NCBI RefSeq assembly: GCF_049727805.1
Contig: NZ_JBCNYA010000019.1
Span: forward strand, 14,971-78,970
Source: Frateuria_A sp049727805
GTDB taxonomy: Bacteria > Pseudomonadota > Gammaproteobacteria > Xanthomonadales > Rhodanobacteraceae
Length of the DNA stretch: 64,000 nucleotides
Direction: 5' to 3'
Shown here: positions 29,777 through 37,404 of the stretch, piece after piece
How positions within the stretch are numbered: the first letter of the stretch is position 1
How the letters are laid out: the number at the start of each line of letters is the position of its first letter
Position numbers and translations under genes: made by a program
Notes under the pieces: model-generated
Seen by the model: the letters and a program-made list of their open reading frames with translations, nothing else
What the model was told of the DNA's origin: nothing
Databases searched by the model: none

Positions 29777-31702
29777 TCACGGCAGCATCATCATCATGCC
29801 GACGTCCAGCGGCACGCGCGGGTTGTCGCTTTTGACTTGCTTGACCTTGGCGCGCCCGTCCTGGTCGATCTGGATCTTGATGGTGCCGCCCACCTGGGTC
29901 TGCGCCGCGAGGCGGCGATAGCTCGCCTGGCTCTCGGGCGTGCCCATCAGTTCCTTCACTCGCTTGTCGATCTCCGCGGCACTGGCCGAGCCACCGCGCC
30001 ACCAGTGATCCAGTTGCATGTGCGCCAGCCTGATCGCCGCGGCGCGATCGCCACCGGCCGCCGCCCCTTGCAGTTCCCGCGCGCTGCGCGCATCGCTGCC
30101 CTCGGCCGAGGTCTGCGATAGCGCCGCAAGCACGGGAGTGATGCGCGCCAGCGCGGGCATCGCATACGTGAACCACCGGGCGCCGCCACGCTTGGCCGCC
30201 GCCTTCTCCGCGGCCTTCTCGGCCGCCGTCGCGGCTTCCGCGCCAGCCGCGCCCGTCATGCCGCCTGCAGGAAAGTTCGTCACGAACACCGGCACCACGC
30301 CGGTCGCAGCCTCTACGGCCTTGCCCTCGGCGATGCCGGCCGCCACACCACCGCCCCGCTTCAGGAGGTTCTTGAAGAGGCGCCCGCCCGGGCCGGCCGC
30401 TCGGCCCAGGCGGTAGACGCCATACAGGCCCGCGGCGCCCACCAGCGCAGCGCTGCCATAAGACACCCCCTTGGCCACGCCGCGATGCTCGGTCGCCAGC
30501 TTGCCGATCGCGGCGCTGAGTTCGTCGGTCTTCTTGATCGCGCTGGTGAGGTCGCCGAGCAACGGATCGAACAGCGTGGCCAGCGTGCCCTCGTTCGTCG
30601 ACGCGAGCTTCTGCACCTGGGCGTTGAAGCCCTTGGCCCAGGTGTCATTCTGCTGCTCCAGGCTCGCCTGCTGGCTGTAGGAATCCTTGATCTCCCAGTA
30701 GCTCTTCACGCCCGGCATGCTCGGCGCGATCAGCTGCGTCACCGCCTTGCCGCCCGTCTGGCCGAACAGCAGGCCCAGCATCTTGTTCCGCTGTTCCTCC
30801 GTCATGCTCTCGGTGCGCTTCTGGATCAGGCGGATCGACTCGTCAAGGCCGATGAAGTGGCCCTTCTTGTCGTAGAAGTCGAAGCCCGATTCCTTCATCC
30901 ACTTGCGGCCGCGGTAGCTGCCGCCGGTGATACGCGAGAGGAACTCGCCCAGGTCCGAGCCGGCCTCCTCGCCGAGCGGCGCCAGCGCCTTGAGCGCGAT
31001 CGCCGTGGACTTCAGATCCATGTTGCCGTACATGTGCGCACGGCTGCCCACCTGGTCCAGGTTATGGAACAACTGCGCCAGGCTGCCCGAGCTGGTCACG
31101 CTGGCCTTGGCGATGATGTCCGCCGCCTCGCCGTACTGGTCGGGGCGCAGCTGGAAGCTGTGGCCCAGGTTGGCGATGTTCATCGCCACCGTCGCCGGAT
31201 CTTCGTGCTTGGTCTCGGCCAGGACCTCGGTCATGTAGGCCGCGCCGTGGCGCACCAGCCGGCCCTTGCTGTCGTACTTCTCCAGGATCGCTTCGAGCGG
31301 CACGCCGCCCTGGAACAGCTCGCGCGTGACGTCGGTGACCGCCGTCGCGCTGTACTTCATGTGGCTGGCCACCTCGATCGAGTTGGCGCGCACGCGCTCC
31401 ATCTGATCGGCCAGCAGCTTGGCGTTCGGATGGGCACCCTGCAGGATGCCCTCCACGCTCAGCAACGCTTCCTGCAGCTCGGCCGCCTTCTGCACGGCCG
31501 GCTTGAGCTTGTTGTACCCGTAGTCGGCCACCGCCAACGACTTGAGGCCGGCCGAGGCGTGCCGGATCATCGAGTCGTAATCACGCTGCATGGCCTTCGC
31601 CTGCGCGCCAGCGCCGCCGATCTCGGAGCGGAAGCGCCGTAGCACTCCGCTGAAGAGATCGACGGCGCTGATGCGCATGGCTAGCTTCAGGGTGTCGCTC
31701 AT
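29777..31702 (-). CDS. Tail tape measure protein
   Basis: A 641-residue protein that sets tail length and helps DNA enter the cell. MSDTLKLAMRISAVDLFSGV and SAGLKSLAVADYGYNKLKP open a TP901-type tape measure core (LYNLGHS-like region, GNMDLKSTAIALKALAPLGE, FGQTGGKAVTQL). Hydrophobic segments appear near residues 420-440 (GSAALVGAAGLYGVYRLG). It follows the gp41/gp42 chaperone, its usual partner. It is shorter than many Mu-like tape measures. Confidence 0.92.
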   Translation of the reverse strand: MSDTLKLAMRISAVDLFSGVLRRFRSEIGGAGAQAKAMQRDYDSMIRHASAGLKSLAVADYGYNKLKPAVQKAAELQEALLSVEGILQGAHPNAKLLADQMERVRANSIEVASHMKYSATAVTDVTRELFQGGVPLEAILEKYDSKGRLVRHGAAYMTEVLAETKHEDPATVAMNIANLGHSFQLRPDQYGEAADIIAKASVTSSGSLAQLFHNLDQVGSRAHMYGNMDLKSTAIALKALAPLGEEAGSDLGEFLSRITGGSYRGRKWMKESGFDFYDKKGHFIGLDESIRLIQKRTESMTEEQRNKMLGLLFGQTGGKAVTQLIAPSMPGVKSYWEIKDSYSQQASLEQQNDTWAKGFNAQVQKLASTNEGTLATLFDPLLGDLTSAIKKTDELSAAIGKLATEHRGVAKGVSYGSAALVGAAGLYGVYRLGRAAGPGGRLFKNLLKRGGGVAAGIAEGKAVEAATGVVPVFVTNFPAGGMTGAAGAEAATAAEKAAEKAAAKRGGARWFTYAMPALARITPVLAALSQTSAEGSDARSARELQGAAAGGDRAAAIRLAHMQLDHWWRGGSASAAEIDKRVKELMGTPESQASYRRLAAQTQVGGTIKIQIDQDGRAKVKQVKSDNPRVPLDVGMMMMLP

Positions 31703-31706
31703 TGCC

Positions 31707-31856
31707 TCAGTCGTCGGTGTCGGTGTTCGTCAGGATGCGCACGAAGAGGTCGAAAACGCTGCGCGGCAGCTCGGTGATTTCCCGGTGGCTCCAGCCCGTG
31801 CGAGAGCCAAGCATCAGCACCTTGCGGTGTTCCGCCTTTAGCCGCCGGGTTCGGCG
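31707..31856 (-). CDS. Frameshift extension of the tail chaperone (Mu gp42-like)
   Basis: An open frame in the -1 phase relative to gp41 runs from the GGGAAAC site to a TGA at 31707, four bases before the tape measure start. After the slip it reads RRTRRLKAEHRKVLMLGSRT and then GWSHREITELPRSVFDLFVR, a segment similar to the end of tail chaperone fusions (WSxxEIxxLPxxxFD). It has no good independent ribosome site. It is expected to be made as a minor gp41-gp42 fusion needed for tail assembly. Confidence 0.75.
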   Translation of the reverse strand, partial: RRTRRLKAEHRKVLMLGSRTGWSHREITELPRSVFDLFVRILTNTDTDD

Positions 31857-32137
31857 TTTCCCTGCTTGTCGGCTTTGTCCATGTCCTCGCAGAGCTGGTC
31901 GAAGTCCGCCGGGTGCAGCTTGCCGAGCACTTTCAGGTCGATCGGGCCGGACAACTCACCCAGGCGCACCAGCTGCTGGCCGAGCATGGCGGCCTTGAAC
32001 GTCAGGCGCTTGCTCACCGGTGCGTGTTCCTCGGCGGCGAACAGGTCGGCCGTGGTCGCCTCGCGGATCTCGTAGTCCTTGTAGGTGGCTTCGCCTACCT
32101 TCAGGCCATGCTTGAGCGTGTTTTTGATCGTGCTCAT
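31838..32137 (-). CDS. Tail assembly chaperone (Mu gp41-like)
   Basis: A 99-residue protein: MSTIKNTLKHGLKVGEATYK, then YEIREATTADLFAAEEHAPV and LVRLGELSGPIDLKVLGKLH. This is the gp41/E-like chaperone family that binds the tape measure. Its start overlaps the tail tube stop (ATGA). Seven codons before its TAA stop lies GGGAAAC (plus 31856-31862), in phase G GGA AAC, a canonical -1 slippery heptamer. Confidence 0.88.
   Translation of the reverse strand: MSTIKNTLKHGLKVGEATYKDYEIREATTADLFAAEEHAPVSKRLTFKAAMLGQQLVRLGELSGPIDLKVLGKLHPADFDQLCEDMDKADKQGNAEPGG
31856..31862 (-). promoter_or_regulatory. Programmed -1 frameshift site GGGAAAC
   Basis: On the minus strand the codons CAG GGA AAC contain G-GGA-AAC, an X-XXY-YYZ heptamer. 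Slipping one base back avoids the TAA 15 bases later and joins the gp42 frame, which stays open to 31707. The position, near the end of gp41 and just before the tape measure gene, is the one conserved in tailed phages. Confidence 0.8.
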
Positions 32138-32496
32138 GCCACGCGCTCCGCCTTCGCCGAACAGAACTTCAGCGTGGTCTTGCCGCCGTTGGTTGCGGCA
32201 CCGGCCTCGACCGTCGTGGCGTTCCAGGCATGCGGCAGCACGTAGCACTGGCCGCTGTCGCACTTGAAGGTGATCGTGGCGTCGCTGATGTTGTTGAGCG
32301 CGTCCAGGTCGGTATCCGCGCCGATGAACACGCTGACGTCGACGGTCGACTCCATCGTCTCCTCGGCGAAGCCGTATACCTCGGTGCCCTTGACCACGTT
32401 GCGGTTCACGCCGCCCAGGTTGAGCTTGCTGGAGTCGTCGACCAACAGGCGCTGCCCGTCGACTGATACCTCCGCCTTTCCGAACATCTTTGCCAT
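32134..32496 (-). CDS. Tail tube protein (Mu gpM-like)
   Basis: A 120-residue tube subunit: MAKMFGKAEVSVDGQRLLVD, GGVNRNVVKGTEVYGFAEET and DLDALNNISDATITFKCDSG. Mu gpM homologues have the same size and follow the sheath gene. It polymerises inside the contractile sheath. Fifteen bases separate it from the sheath gene. Confidence 0.92.
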   Translation of the reverse strand: MAKMFGKAEVSVDGQRLLVDDSSKLNLGGVNRNVVKGTEVYGFAEETMESTVDVSVFIGADTDLDALNNISDATITFKCDSGQCYVLPHAWNATTVEAGAATNGGKTTLKFCSAKAERVA

Positions 32497-32511
32497 TGCG
32501 GGTTACCTCTC

Positions 32512-33984
32512 TTAGTCGATGAACTGGATCTGCTCGGCGAAGATCCGCAGCTGGTTGATCAGGTTCGGGCTCGTCGACGCGTTGGCGCGGTCCGGGTTGC
32601 TGGGATCGATCTCCACCACCAGGTCGCGCTTGAACTGCTCGATGTCTTCGATCAATCCCTTGTCGTCGCGCAGCTCGACGGCCAGCGCGATCAGCTCGGC
32701 GCGAAGGATGGTCGGGGTGACGATCTTCTGGCTCGGCGCCGGCTTGACCGTATCGCCGGCGAGCTTGTGGCGCGGGTACTTGCTGGTGATTCGCGAGCGA
32801 GAGGCAAAGCGGATGTAGCTCAGCGTCGCGATCTTCTCGACGTCCAGATAGCTGGTATCGGCGATGTCGTACGCGTTCTTCTGGTACATCGTCACCTGGC
32901 GCTCGATCAGCACATTGCCGCCGGCGTCGACCTTGTGCGTGGCGATACCGCTATGCAATTGCAGGTTGCGCTCGGCGAACGTGAACTGGTCCGCCTGCGC
33001 CGGCGGCAGGATGCCGGGCAGCGCCAACGTCTGCAGCGGCTGCGCCGGATCGTTTGCCAGCGAGGCGGCCGCCACCGCCGCGTTCACTGCCGCCCACAGG
33101 TAGGGCGGGTGCGGTGCGATCGACGTGCCCATGCAGGTCACCCAAAGGCCGTTACGGCCCAGGCCGAAGGTGTCCGTGGCGGCGGCGGTACCGCGAAAGG
33201 CGGTGAAGGCCTCGCCATCGATCTGACGGACACCGCCGAAGCGATCGGCCAGCTCGGTCTCCAGCGCGGTCAGGTTGGCCGCGTCGGTGTAGGGCATCAC
33301 GATCGTCTGGTACCAGGCATCGCCCATTGCGGCGATCGCATCGGACACATCCGGATTGGTGGTGCCGCCGCTCATCGCGGTGATCGCCACCTGCAGGCCG
33401 GCGGGTGTCAGCTGGCCGGTGTAGTAGTTCAGCCGCAGGTCCAGCGTGTTACCGGCCTCGCCCTTGTGGCGCGCGGTCACGTCGACCTGGCCAGCTGTCA
33501 CACCGTTCACGGCAGCGGTGACCGGCAACGCGGTATTCGCGTTGATCGCCGCAACGGTCGCCGCAGCGACGGCCTCGGCATCGTCGCCGGCGCTCACGCC
33601 GACCGGCACCTGCGTGCCGGCCACCATCAGGTTGAGCGTGCCGTTCTGCGTGGCGGCGCCGGTAAAGACCAGCTTGCCGGTGGAAGCGGCGCCCGCCTCG
33701 GCGTCGTCCAGCGCGATAGCCACCACACGGGTGTACGCGTTGGCCTTCTTCATCGCCGCCAGCATGCTGGCCAGCATCGAGCCGCGGCCGAAGTACTGCT
33801 CGGCTTGGGCAGCGCCCAGGATCTCGGTCGGCACACCCGCCAGCACCGTGCCGGTGGCCAGGCGCTGGCCCAGCACCAGGATGGTATAGCTGTCGGCGGG
33901 AAGCCCGGCCTGCGCGCGCGTGTTGTTGAACTCGATGTACGCGAGCGGGACGCGGATGTCGTTCGGAATGGTGTCGAAGTCCAT
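32512..33984 (-). CDS. Contractile tail sheath protein (Mu gpL-like)
   Basis: A 490-residue sheath subunit: MDFDTIPNDIRVPLAYIEFN, RAQAGLPADSYTILVLGQRL, FRGTAAATDTFGLGRNGLWV and the C-terminal ELRDDKGLIEDIEQFKRDLV with PNLINQLRIFAEQIQFID. Size and blocks match Mu gpL. It proves a myovirus-type contractile tail. Confidence 0.95.
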   Translation of the reverse strand: MDFDTIPNDIRVPLAYIEFNNTRAQAGLPADSYTILVLGQRLATGTVLAGVPTEILGAAQAEQYFGRGSMLASMLAAMKKANAYTRVVAIALDDAEAGAASTGKLVFTGAATQNGTLNLMVAGTQVPVGVSAGDDAEAVAAATVAAINANTALPVTAAVNGVTAGQVDVTARHKGEAGNTLDLRLNYYTGQLTPAGLQVAITAMSGGTTNPDVSDAIAAMGDAWYQTIVMPYTDAANLTALETELADRFGGVRQIDGEAFTAFRGTAAATDTFGLGRNGLWVTCMGTSIAPHPPYLWAAVNAAVAAASLANDPAQPLQTLALPGILPPAQADQFTFAERNLQLHSGIATHKVDAGGNVLIERQVTMYQKNAYDIADTSYLDVEKIATLSYIRFASRSRITSKYPRHKLAGDTVKPAPSQKIVTPTILRAELIALAVELRDDKGLIEDIEQFKRDLVVEIDPSNPDRANASTSPNLINQLRIFAEQIQFID

Positions 33985-34187
33985 TACTTGCCCTCACCGG
34001 TGGAAGTGGTCGACGCCTTCGCGGCCTTGGGCGGTTTGCCCTCGGACACGTCCCCGTCGCGCAGGCGGCGCAGCCAGTAGCTGGAGCGCGGCTTGTTGGC
34101 GCCAGCCTCCGGCAGCGGTTTGCCGGTGGCCGGGTCACGCACGGTCACGCCGGACTTGGGAATCAGGTAGAAATCGGGAAGAGGCAT
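33984..34187 (-). CDS. Mu gp38-like DUF2635 protein
   Basis: A 67-residue basic protein: MPLPDFYLIPKSGVTVRDPA, TGKPLPEAGANKPRSSYWLR, ending GDVSEGKP. DUF2635 members sit just upstream of the sheath gene in Mu-like phages; function is unknown. The sheath start overlaps its stop by one base. Confidence 0.88.
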   Translation of the reverse strand: MPLPDFYLIPKSGVTVRDPATGKPLPEAGANKPRSSYWLRRLRDGDVSEGKPPKAAKASTTSTGEGK

Positions 34188-34196
34188 CGCTCGCTC

Positions 34197-34745
34197 CTAC
34201 TGCGGCAGGGTGTCGGTTTCGGTGATCTCGATCTGGCCATCTGCAGGCGCCACATCGATGTCCTGGTGGAAGGTGGCGAACACACCCATCGCGTCGAGCG
34301 TGGCCTGGTCCACCGCGGGGCTGCTGTCCACCTGGTCGAACGTGACGGCCCACAGCGCCACGCCGAGCTTGTCGATCTGCCCCGCGTACAGGTTGCGGGC
34401 GTCGATGTCCGTTGGCGCCGAGAGACTGTCCAGGCCCCAGGTGTTGTCCTCGATGCGCCGCTCGATGGTTTCGACCAGGGCCAGCGCGCCGGCGTCGCGC
34501 TCGAGCTTGGGTGCATCCTTGGTAATCACGAACACCAGCCAGCGGCCGCGCAGCTGCACCATGCCGCTGCTGGTGCCCGTCGACTTGAAGCCCACGCACG
34601 CCACCAGCACCTGCGGTGCCTTGATCGCAAAGCGCTGGATCTCGGCCGCGCTGTCGAAGCGGCCACGGTGGGCGGCAACGGTCACACCCGGCAGCACGGC
34701 CTTCAGGTCGTCCACGATCGCCTGGCGCTGGGCAAGCAGGCTCAT
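34197..34745 (-). CDS. Mu gp37-like DUF1834 tail protein
   Basis: A 182-residue protein (MSLLAQRQAIVDDLKAVLPG; LVACVGFKSTGTSSGMVQLR; AGALALVETIERRIEDNTWG) of the DUF1834/gp37 family, a tail terminator candidate by position. The ATG at 34745 overlaps the gpG stop (ATGA) and is chosen over an upstream ATG that would overlap gpG. Confidence 0.87.
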   Translation of the reverse strand: MSLLAQRQAIVDDLKAVLPGVTVAAHRGRFDSAAEIQRFAIKAPQVLVACVGFKSTGTSSGMVQLRGRWLVFVITKDAPKLERDAGALALVETIERRIEDNTWGLDSLSAPTDIDARNLYAGQIDKLGVALWAVTFDQVDSSPAVDQATLDAMGVFATFHQDIDVAPADGQIEITETDTLPQ

Positions 34746-35209
34746 GCCGCGCGTCCCTGCAGGTGCTGGTCGAGCCAATCGCTGGCCACCATCGCCAGGT
34801 CCATGCGGTTCTCCTCGGACAGGCCGATGAACTCACGCGCGGGCAGCTGCGGCTTGCCGACCTCGGCGCCGCCGAAGTTCTGGATGGCGGCGTAGATCAG
34901 GTTGGAGCCCACGTCGACGTCCTTGCCCGTCATCTCGACCACGTGCGTCATGCTCTGCAGCAGGTGGTGCTCGGACACCAGCAGGCTTTGCCCGGCGTGG
35001 CGGGTGGCGGCGTAGTCGTCCGACCACTGTGGCCAGGCAACGCCCGCCGGCGAGGTCTTCTCGTCCGTGATGCGCCGCTGGATCTGCGTGACCCCCTCCG
35101 CGCCCAGGCTGTCCATCAGCTGGCGCTTGTCCATGTCGATCACCGCGCTGACGCGCCGCTGCACCTCAGCGAAGTGATCGAGCGAGAACTGGAGGCCGAC
35201 GCCGCTCAC
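34742..35209 (-). CDS. Virion morphogenesis/tail completion protein (Mu gpG-like)
   Basis: A 155-residue protein starting at a GTG that overlaps the gp36 stop (GTGA): SGVGLQFSLDHFAEVQRRVS, IQRRITDEKTSPAGVAWPQW, GQSLLVSEHHLLQSMTHVVE and LPAREFIGLSEENRMDLAMV. This is the phage virion morphogenesis family (P2 gpS/Mu gpG). In Mu it sits upstream of the protease; here it has moved into the neck cluster after gp36. Confidence 0.88.
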   Translation of the reverse strand: MSGVGLQFSLDHFAEVQRRVSAVIDMDKRQLMDSLGAEGVTQIQRRITDEKTSPAGVAWPQWSDDYAATRHAGQSLLVSEHHLLQSMTHVVEMTGKDVDVGSNLIYAAIQNFGGAEVGKPQLPAREFIGLSEENRMDLAMVASDWLDQHLQGRAA

Positions 35210-35616
35210 CAGTTGCGCACCTGGTTGCGACCGAACTTGCGGTCCGGGCCGACGAACGTGGCCGCCTGGCCGGTGGTGCTCGGCGGCGGCGCCAGGCCCA
35301 GCTGCTGCACGCCGGTGGCGATGTTCTTCAGGGCCTTGAGCGCATCGTTGTACCGGTTGCGCATCTCGTCCGTGGGCAGCTCCGCCAGGTTGTAGACGGC
35401 CAGGTCCACCGCCGCCTTCACCAGGAGCGGCGGCACGGTGGCCAGCGGCAGCTGGTAGCGCTCGGCCAGGTGCGAGTTGATGACGTCGTCGGCGTCGGCC
35501 AGCGCCAGCAGCACGGCGTCCGTGTCGACCACGCCGTCGCCATCGCGGTCGGCGATGGTGAGCAGCAGGTTGCTGCCGTAGCGGCTGTCGATGTCGGCCT
35601 GGATGGCGTAGCTCAT
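35206..35616 (-). CDS. Mu gp36-like DUF1320 head-tail connector
   Basis: A 136-residue protein: MSYAIQADIDSRYGSNLLLT, ALADADDVINSHLAERYQLP and VDLAVYNLAELPTDEMRNRY. DUF1320/gp36 proteins resemble HK97 gp6-type adaptor proteins. Start and stop are both coupled to neighbours. Confidence 0.9.
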   Translation of the reverse strand: MSYAIQADIDSRYGSNLLLTIADRDGDGVVDTDAVLLALADADDVINSHLAERYQLPLATVPPLLVKAAVDLAVYNLAELPTDEMRNRYNDALKALKNIATGVQQLGLAPPPSTTGQAATFVGPDRKFGRNQVRNW

Positions 35617-35625
35617 GGCCGTGGC

Positions 35626-35955
35626 TTACTCGTCGGTCTCGACCGGCACGGCCGCGTCGGCCACCGGCACCAGGACCAGCGACTCCGGCGCGCCCTCGGT
35701 CACCGCCACGTTGATCTTGGCGCCGATGATGCGCAGCGAGGATTCGCTCTTCAGGGTTTCCACCTGCGCCTGGCTGAGCGCCGCCGGGTTGAGGTAGGTC
35801 GGCTGGTCCTGCGTGAAGCCCAGGCCCAGGCGGCGGAAGCTCTTGCCCACCGAGCGCACGTCCAGGGCGCTGACCTCGCGGATCTCCATTTTGGGAGGCG
35901 CCGGCGGGGCCTGGTCGTCGCCCTTGGGCGGGTTGGTGTTCTGGTTCTTGGCCAT
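35626..35955 (-). CDS. Mu gp35-like structural accessory protein
   Basis: A 109-residue protein with a Pro-rich start (MAKNQNTNPPKGDDQAPPAP) and a compact rest (VRSVGKSFRRLGLGFTQDQP, TLKSESSLRIIGAKINVAVT). It resembles the HI1506/gp35 group found between the major head and gp36 genes of Mu-like phages; role unknown. The ATG overlaps no neighbour; GAGGACAGC precedes it. Confidence 0.75.
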   Translation of the reverse strand: MAKNQNTNPPKGDDQAPPAPPKMEIREVSALDVRSVGKSFRRLGLGFTQDQPTYLNPAALSQAQVETLKSESSLRIIGAKINVAVTEGAPESLVLVPVADAAVPVETDE

Positions 35956-35983
35956 GTGCTGTCCTCTTGGCTGTCGATCGCAC

Positions 35984-36052
35984 GGCGCCCGGGCTCACCC
36001 GGGCGCCGGCTTACTCAGGCCTCGCGGCCTCTCGATATGCCCCTGCGGGGGC
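35984..36052 (-). other. Hairpins between major head and gp35 genes
   Basis: GGCGCCCGGG (35984-35993) pairs perfectly with CCCGGGCGCC (35998-36007) over a 4-base loop, and GCCCCTGCGGGGGC lies at 36039-36052. No U-tract follows on the minus strand, so an mRNA-stabilising or processing hairpin that limits expression beyond the abundant head gene is more likely than a full terminator. Confidence 0.6.
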
Positions 36053-36070
36053 GCGTGTCCTTGGGTGCTA

Positions 36071-36991
36071 TCAGCCGGCGCCGGTCGAGCCGTAGCTCAT
36101 CTGCCAGAAGCTGTAGCCACCGGCCGCGCGCGCCTCGGCGCCGTACTTGTATTCAGCACGGCTGAACACGTCGTCGGAGTCCGGGTTGATCTGCTGCACG
36201 AACACCGGCGCCTTGCGCTGCTGGTAGATGAAGGGCTTCACCGGCCGGCTGGTGCAGTGCAGGAACCACGCGGTACCGCTGGTCAGCCGCGGGTTCACGA
36301 TCACCTTGGCGGTGCCGCGGTACGGGTTCGGACTGTTGTCGTTGAGCTTCTCGTTCTCGCACAGCACCTTCGCGATCGCTTCCAGCGCCGGCGGCACCTC
36401 CAGAACATCGGGTACCAAGGCCAGAGGGCGGCCTTCGTTGTCGGTCATGCTCATGATCGCGATGCGTGCAGTGCCGTAGCTGGCCAGGGCGAGTGCAGGC
36501 GTATCGCACGAGAGCGCGGCGGTGCCCTTGTTGCTCACGCTCGTCGTGTTGCCCTTTCCGTCCTCGACCGGGTGATCGGTGTCGTAGAAGTACTGGCCGT
36601 CGTAGCACTTGTTCACGAAGGCGTTGTTCTTCAGGTCGGCAACGATCTCGTCGGGCAGCGTCTTGGCGCTGTAGCCGGCGTCCTGCGCCATCGGCGCGTA
36701 GATGCCCAGGTTGTCGTCGTCGATATCGTTGCGACGAACCGCGACGGTGGCCTCCCAGTCGTCGTTGACGATCGTGTAGGTGTTGGCCTTGAGGGCCTTG
36801 ATCACCTTCTCGCCGATCCACTTGCGCATCTTCGGGAAGCGGTCGAGCCAGTCATAGTTGTTCTGGCTGCTGCCCGATGGCACGAGCATGGCGGTCAGCG
36901 ACCACTGGCTGGGCGCCGCTTCGAACGCCTTGTTGAAGGTGGTCTTGAGGTTGACGAAGACCAGCGACAGGGTTTCTTTGTTGATCAGCAT
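36071..36991 (-). CDS. Major head protein (Mu gpT-like)
   Basis: A 306-residue HK97-fold capsid protein: MLINKETLSLVFVNLKTTFN, WLDRFPKMRKWIGEKVIKAL, YAPMAQDAGYSAKTLPDEIV, RGTAKVIVNPRLTSGTAWFL and the C-terminal EYKYGAEARAAGGYSFWQMS. Mu gpT has the same length and C-terminus. It follows the cement protein and protease genes in Mu order. Confidence 0.95.
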   Translation of the reverse strand: MLINKETLSLVFVNLKTTFNKAFEAAPSQWSLTAMLVPSGSSQNNYDWLDRFPKMRKWIGEKVIKALKANTYTIVNDDWEATVAVRRNDIDDDNLGIYAPMAQDAGYSAKTLPDEIVADLKNNAFVNKCYDGQYFYDTDHPVEDGKGNTTSVSNKGTAALSCDTPALALASYGTARIAIMSMTDNEGRPLALVPDVLEVPPALEAIAKVLCENEKLNDNSPNPYRGTAKVIVNPRLTSGTAWFLHCTSRPVKPFIYQQRKAPVFVQQINPDSDDVFSRAEYKYGAEARAAGGYSFWQMSYGSTGAG

Positions 36992-37002
36992 CGCTGCGCT
37001 CC

Positions 37003-37404
37003 TTAGACGATCCAGACGCCGCTGGCGTCGACACCGATGACGATGCCGGCCGCGGATTGGGTGTTGCCGCCGGCGTTCGTCTTGGAGACGGTCTCGTCGT
37101 CGACGATGTAGGCGAGCTTGCCGAGGCTGGCCTGGGTGACGGGGTCGGTGCCCGAGTTCTTCCAGAGGAACGCCTGGGCACGGCGCACCATGACCTGGAC
37201 ATCACCGTCCGCGCCGTTGGTGTTGTCCGCGAACTCCTCGGCGCGGCCGAGGTAGGTCAGCGTGGTGGCGGTGGCGCCGCGGGTGGCGTAGCCGGTGGCG
37301 TTGGCCGCCACCAGGGCACCGGCGAAGATCTTCGCGCCAGCTGCGACCGGGACGGCAATCAGCTTGCCGTCCTTGCTCGGGGTATTGCGATCGGCGGCGA
37401 GCAT
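37003..37404 (-). CDS. DUF2190 capsid cement/decoration protein
   Basis: A 133-residue DUF2190 protein: NTPSKDGKLIAVPVAAGAKI, FAGALVAANATGYATRGATA, and AGIVIGVDASGVWIV at the end. These proteins decorate or stabilise capsids and replace Mu gp33 in many Mu-like phages. The start overlaps the protease stop (TAATG). Confidence 0.85.
   Translation of the reverse strand: MLAADRNTPSKDGKLIAVPVAAGAKIFAGALVAANATGYATRGATATTLTYLGRAEEFADNTNGADGDVQVMVRRAQAFLWKNSGTDPVTQASLGKLAYIVDDETVSKTNAGGNTQSAAGIVIGVDASGVWIV

Noticed and set aside
30485..31642. A 385-codon plus-strand frame opposite the tape measure gene
   Set aside because: His/Arg/Leu-rich shadow without any family; the tape measure gene fits the operon.
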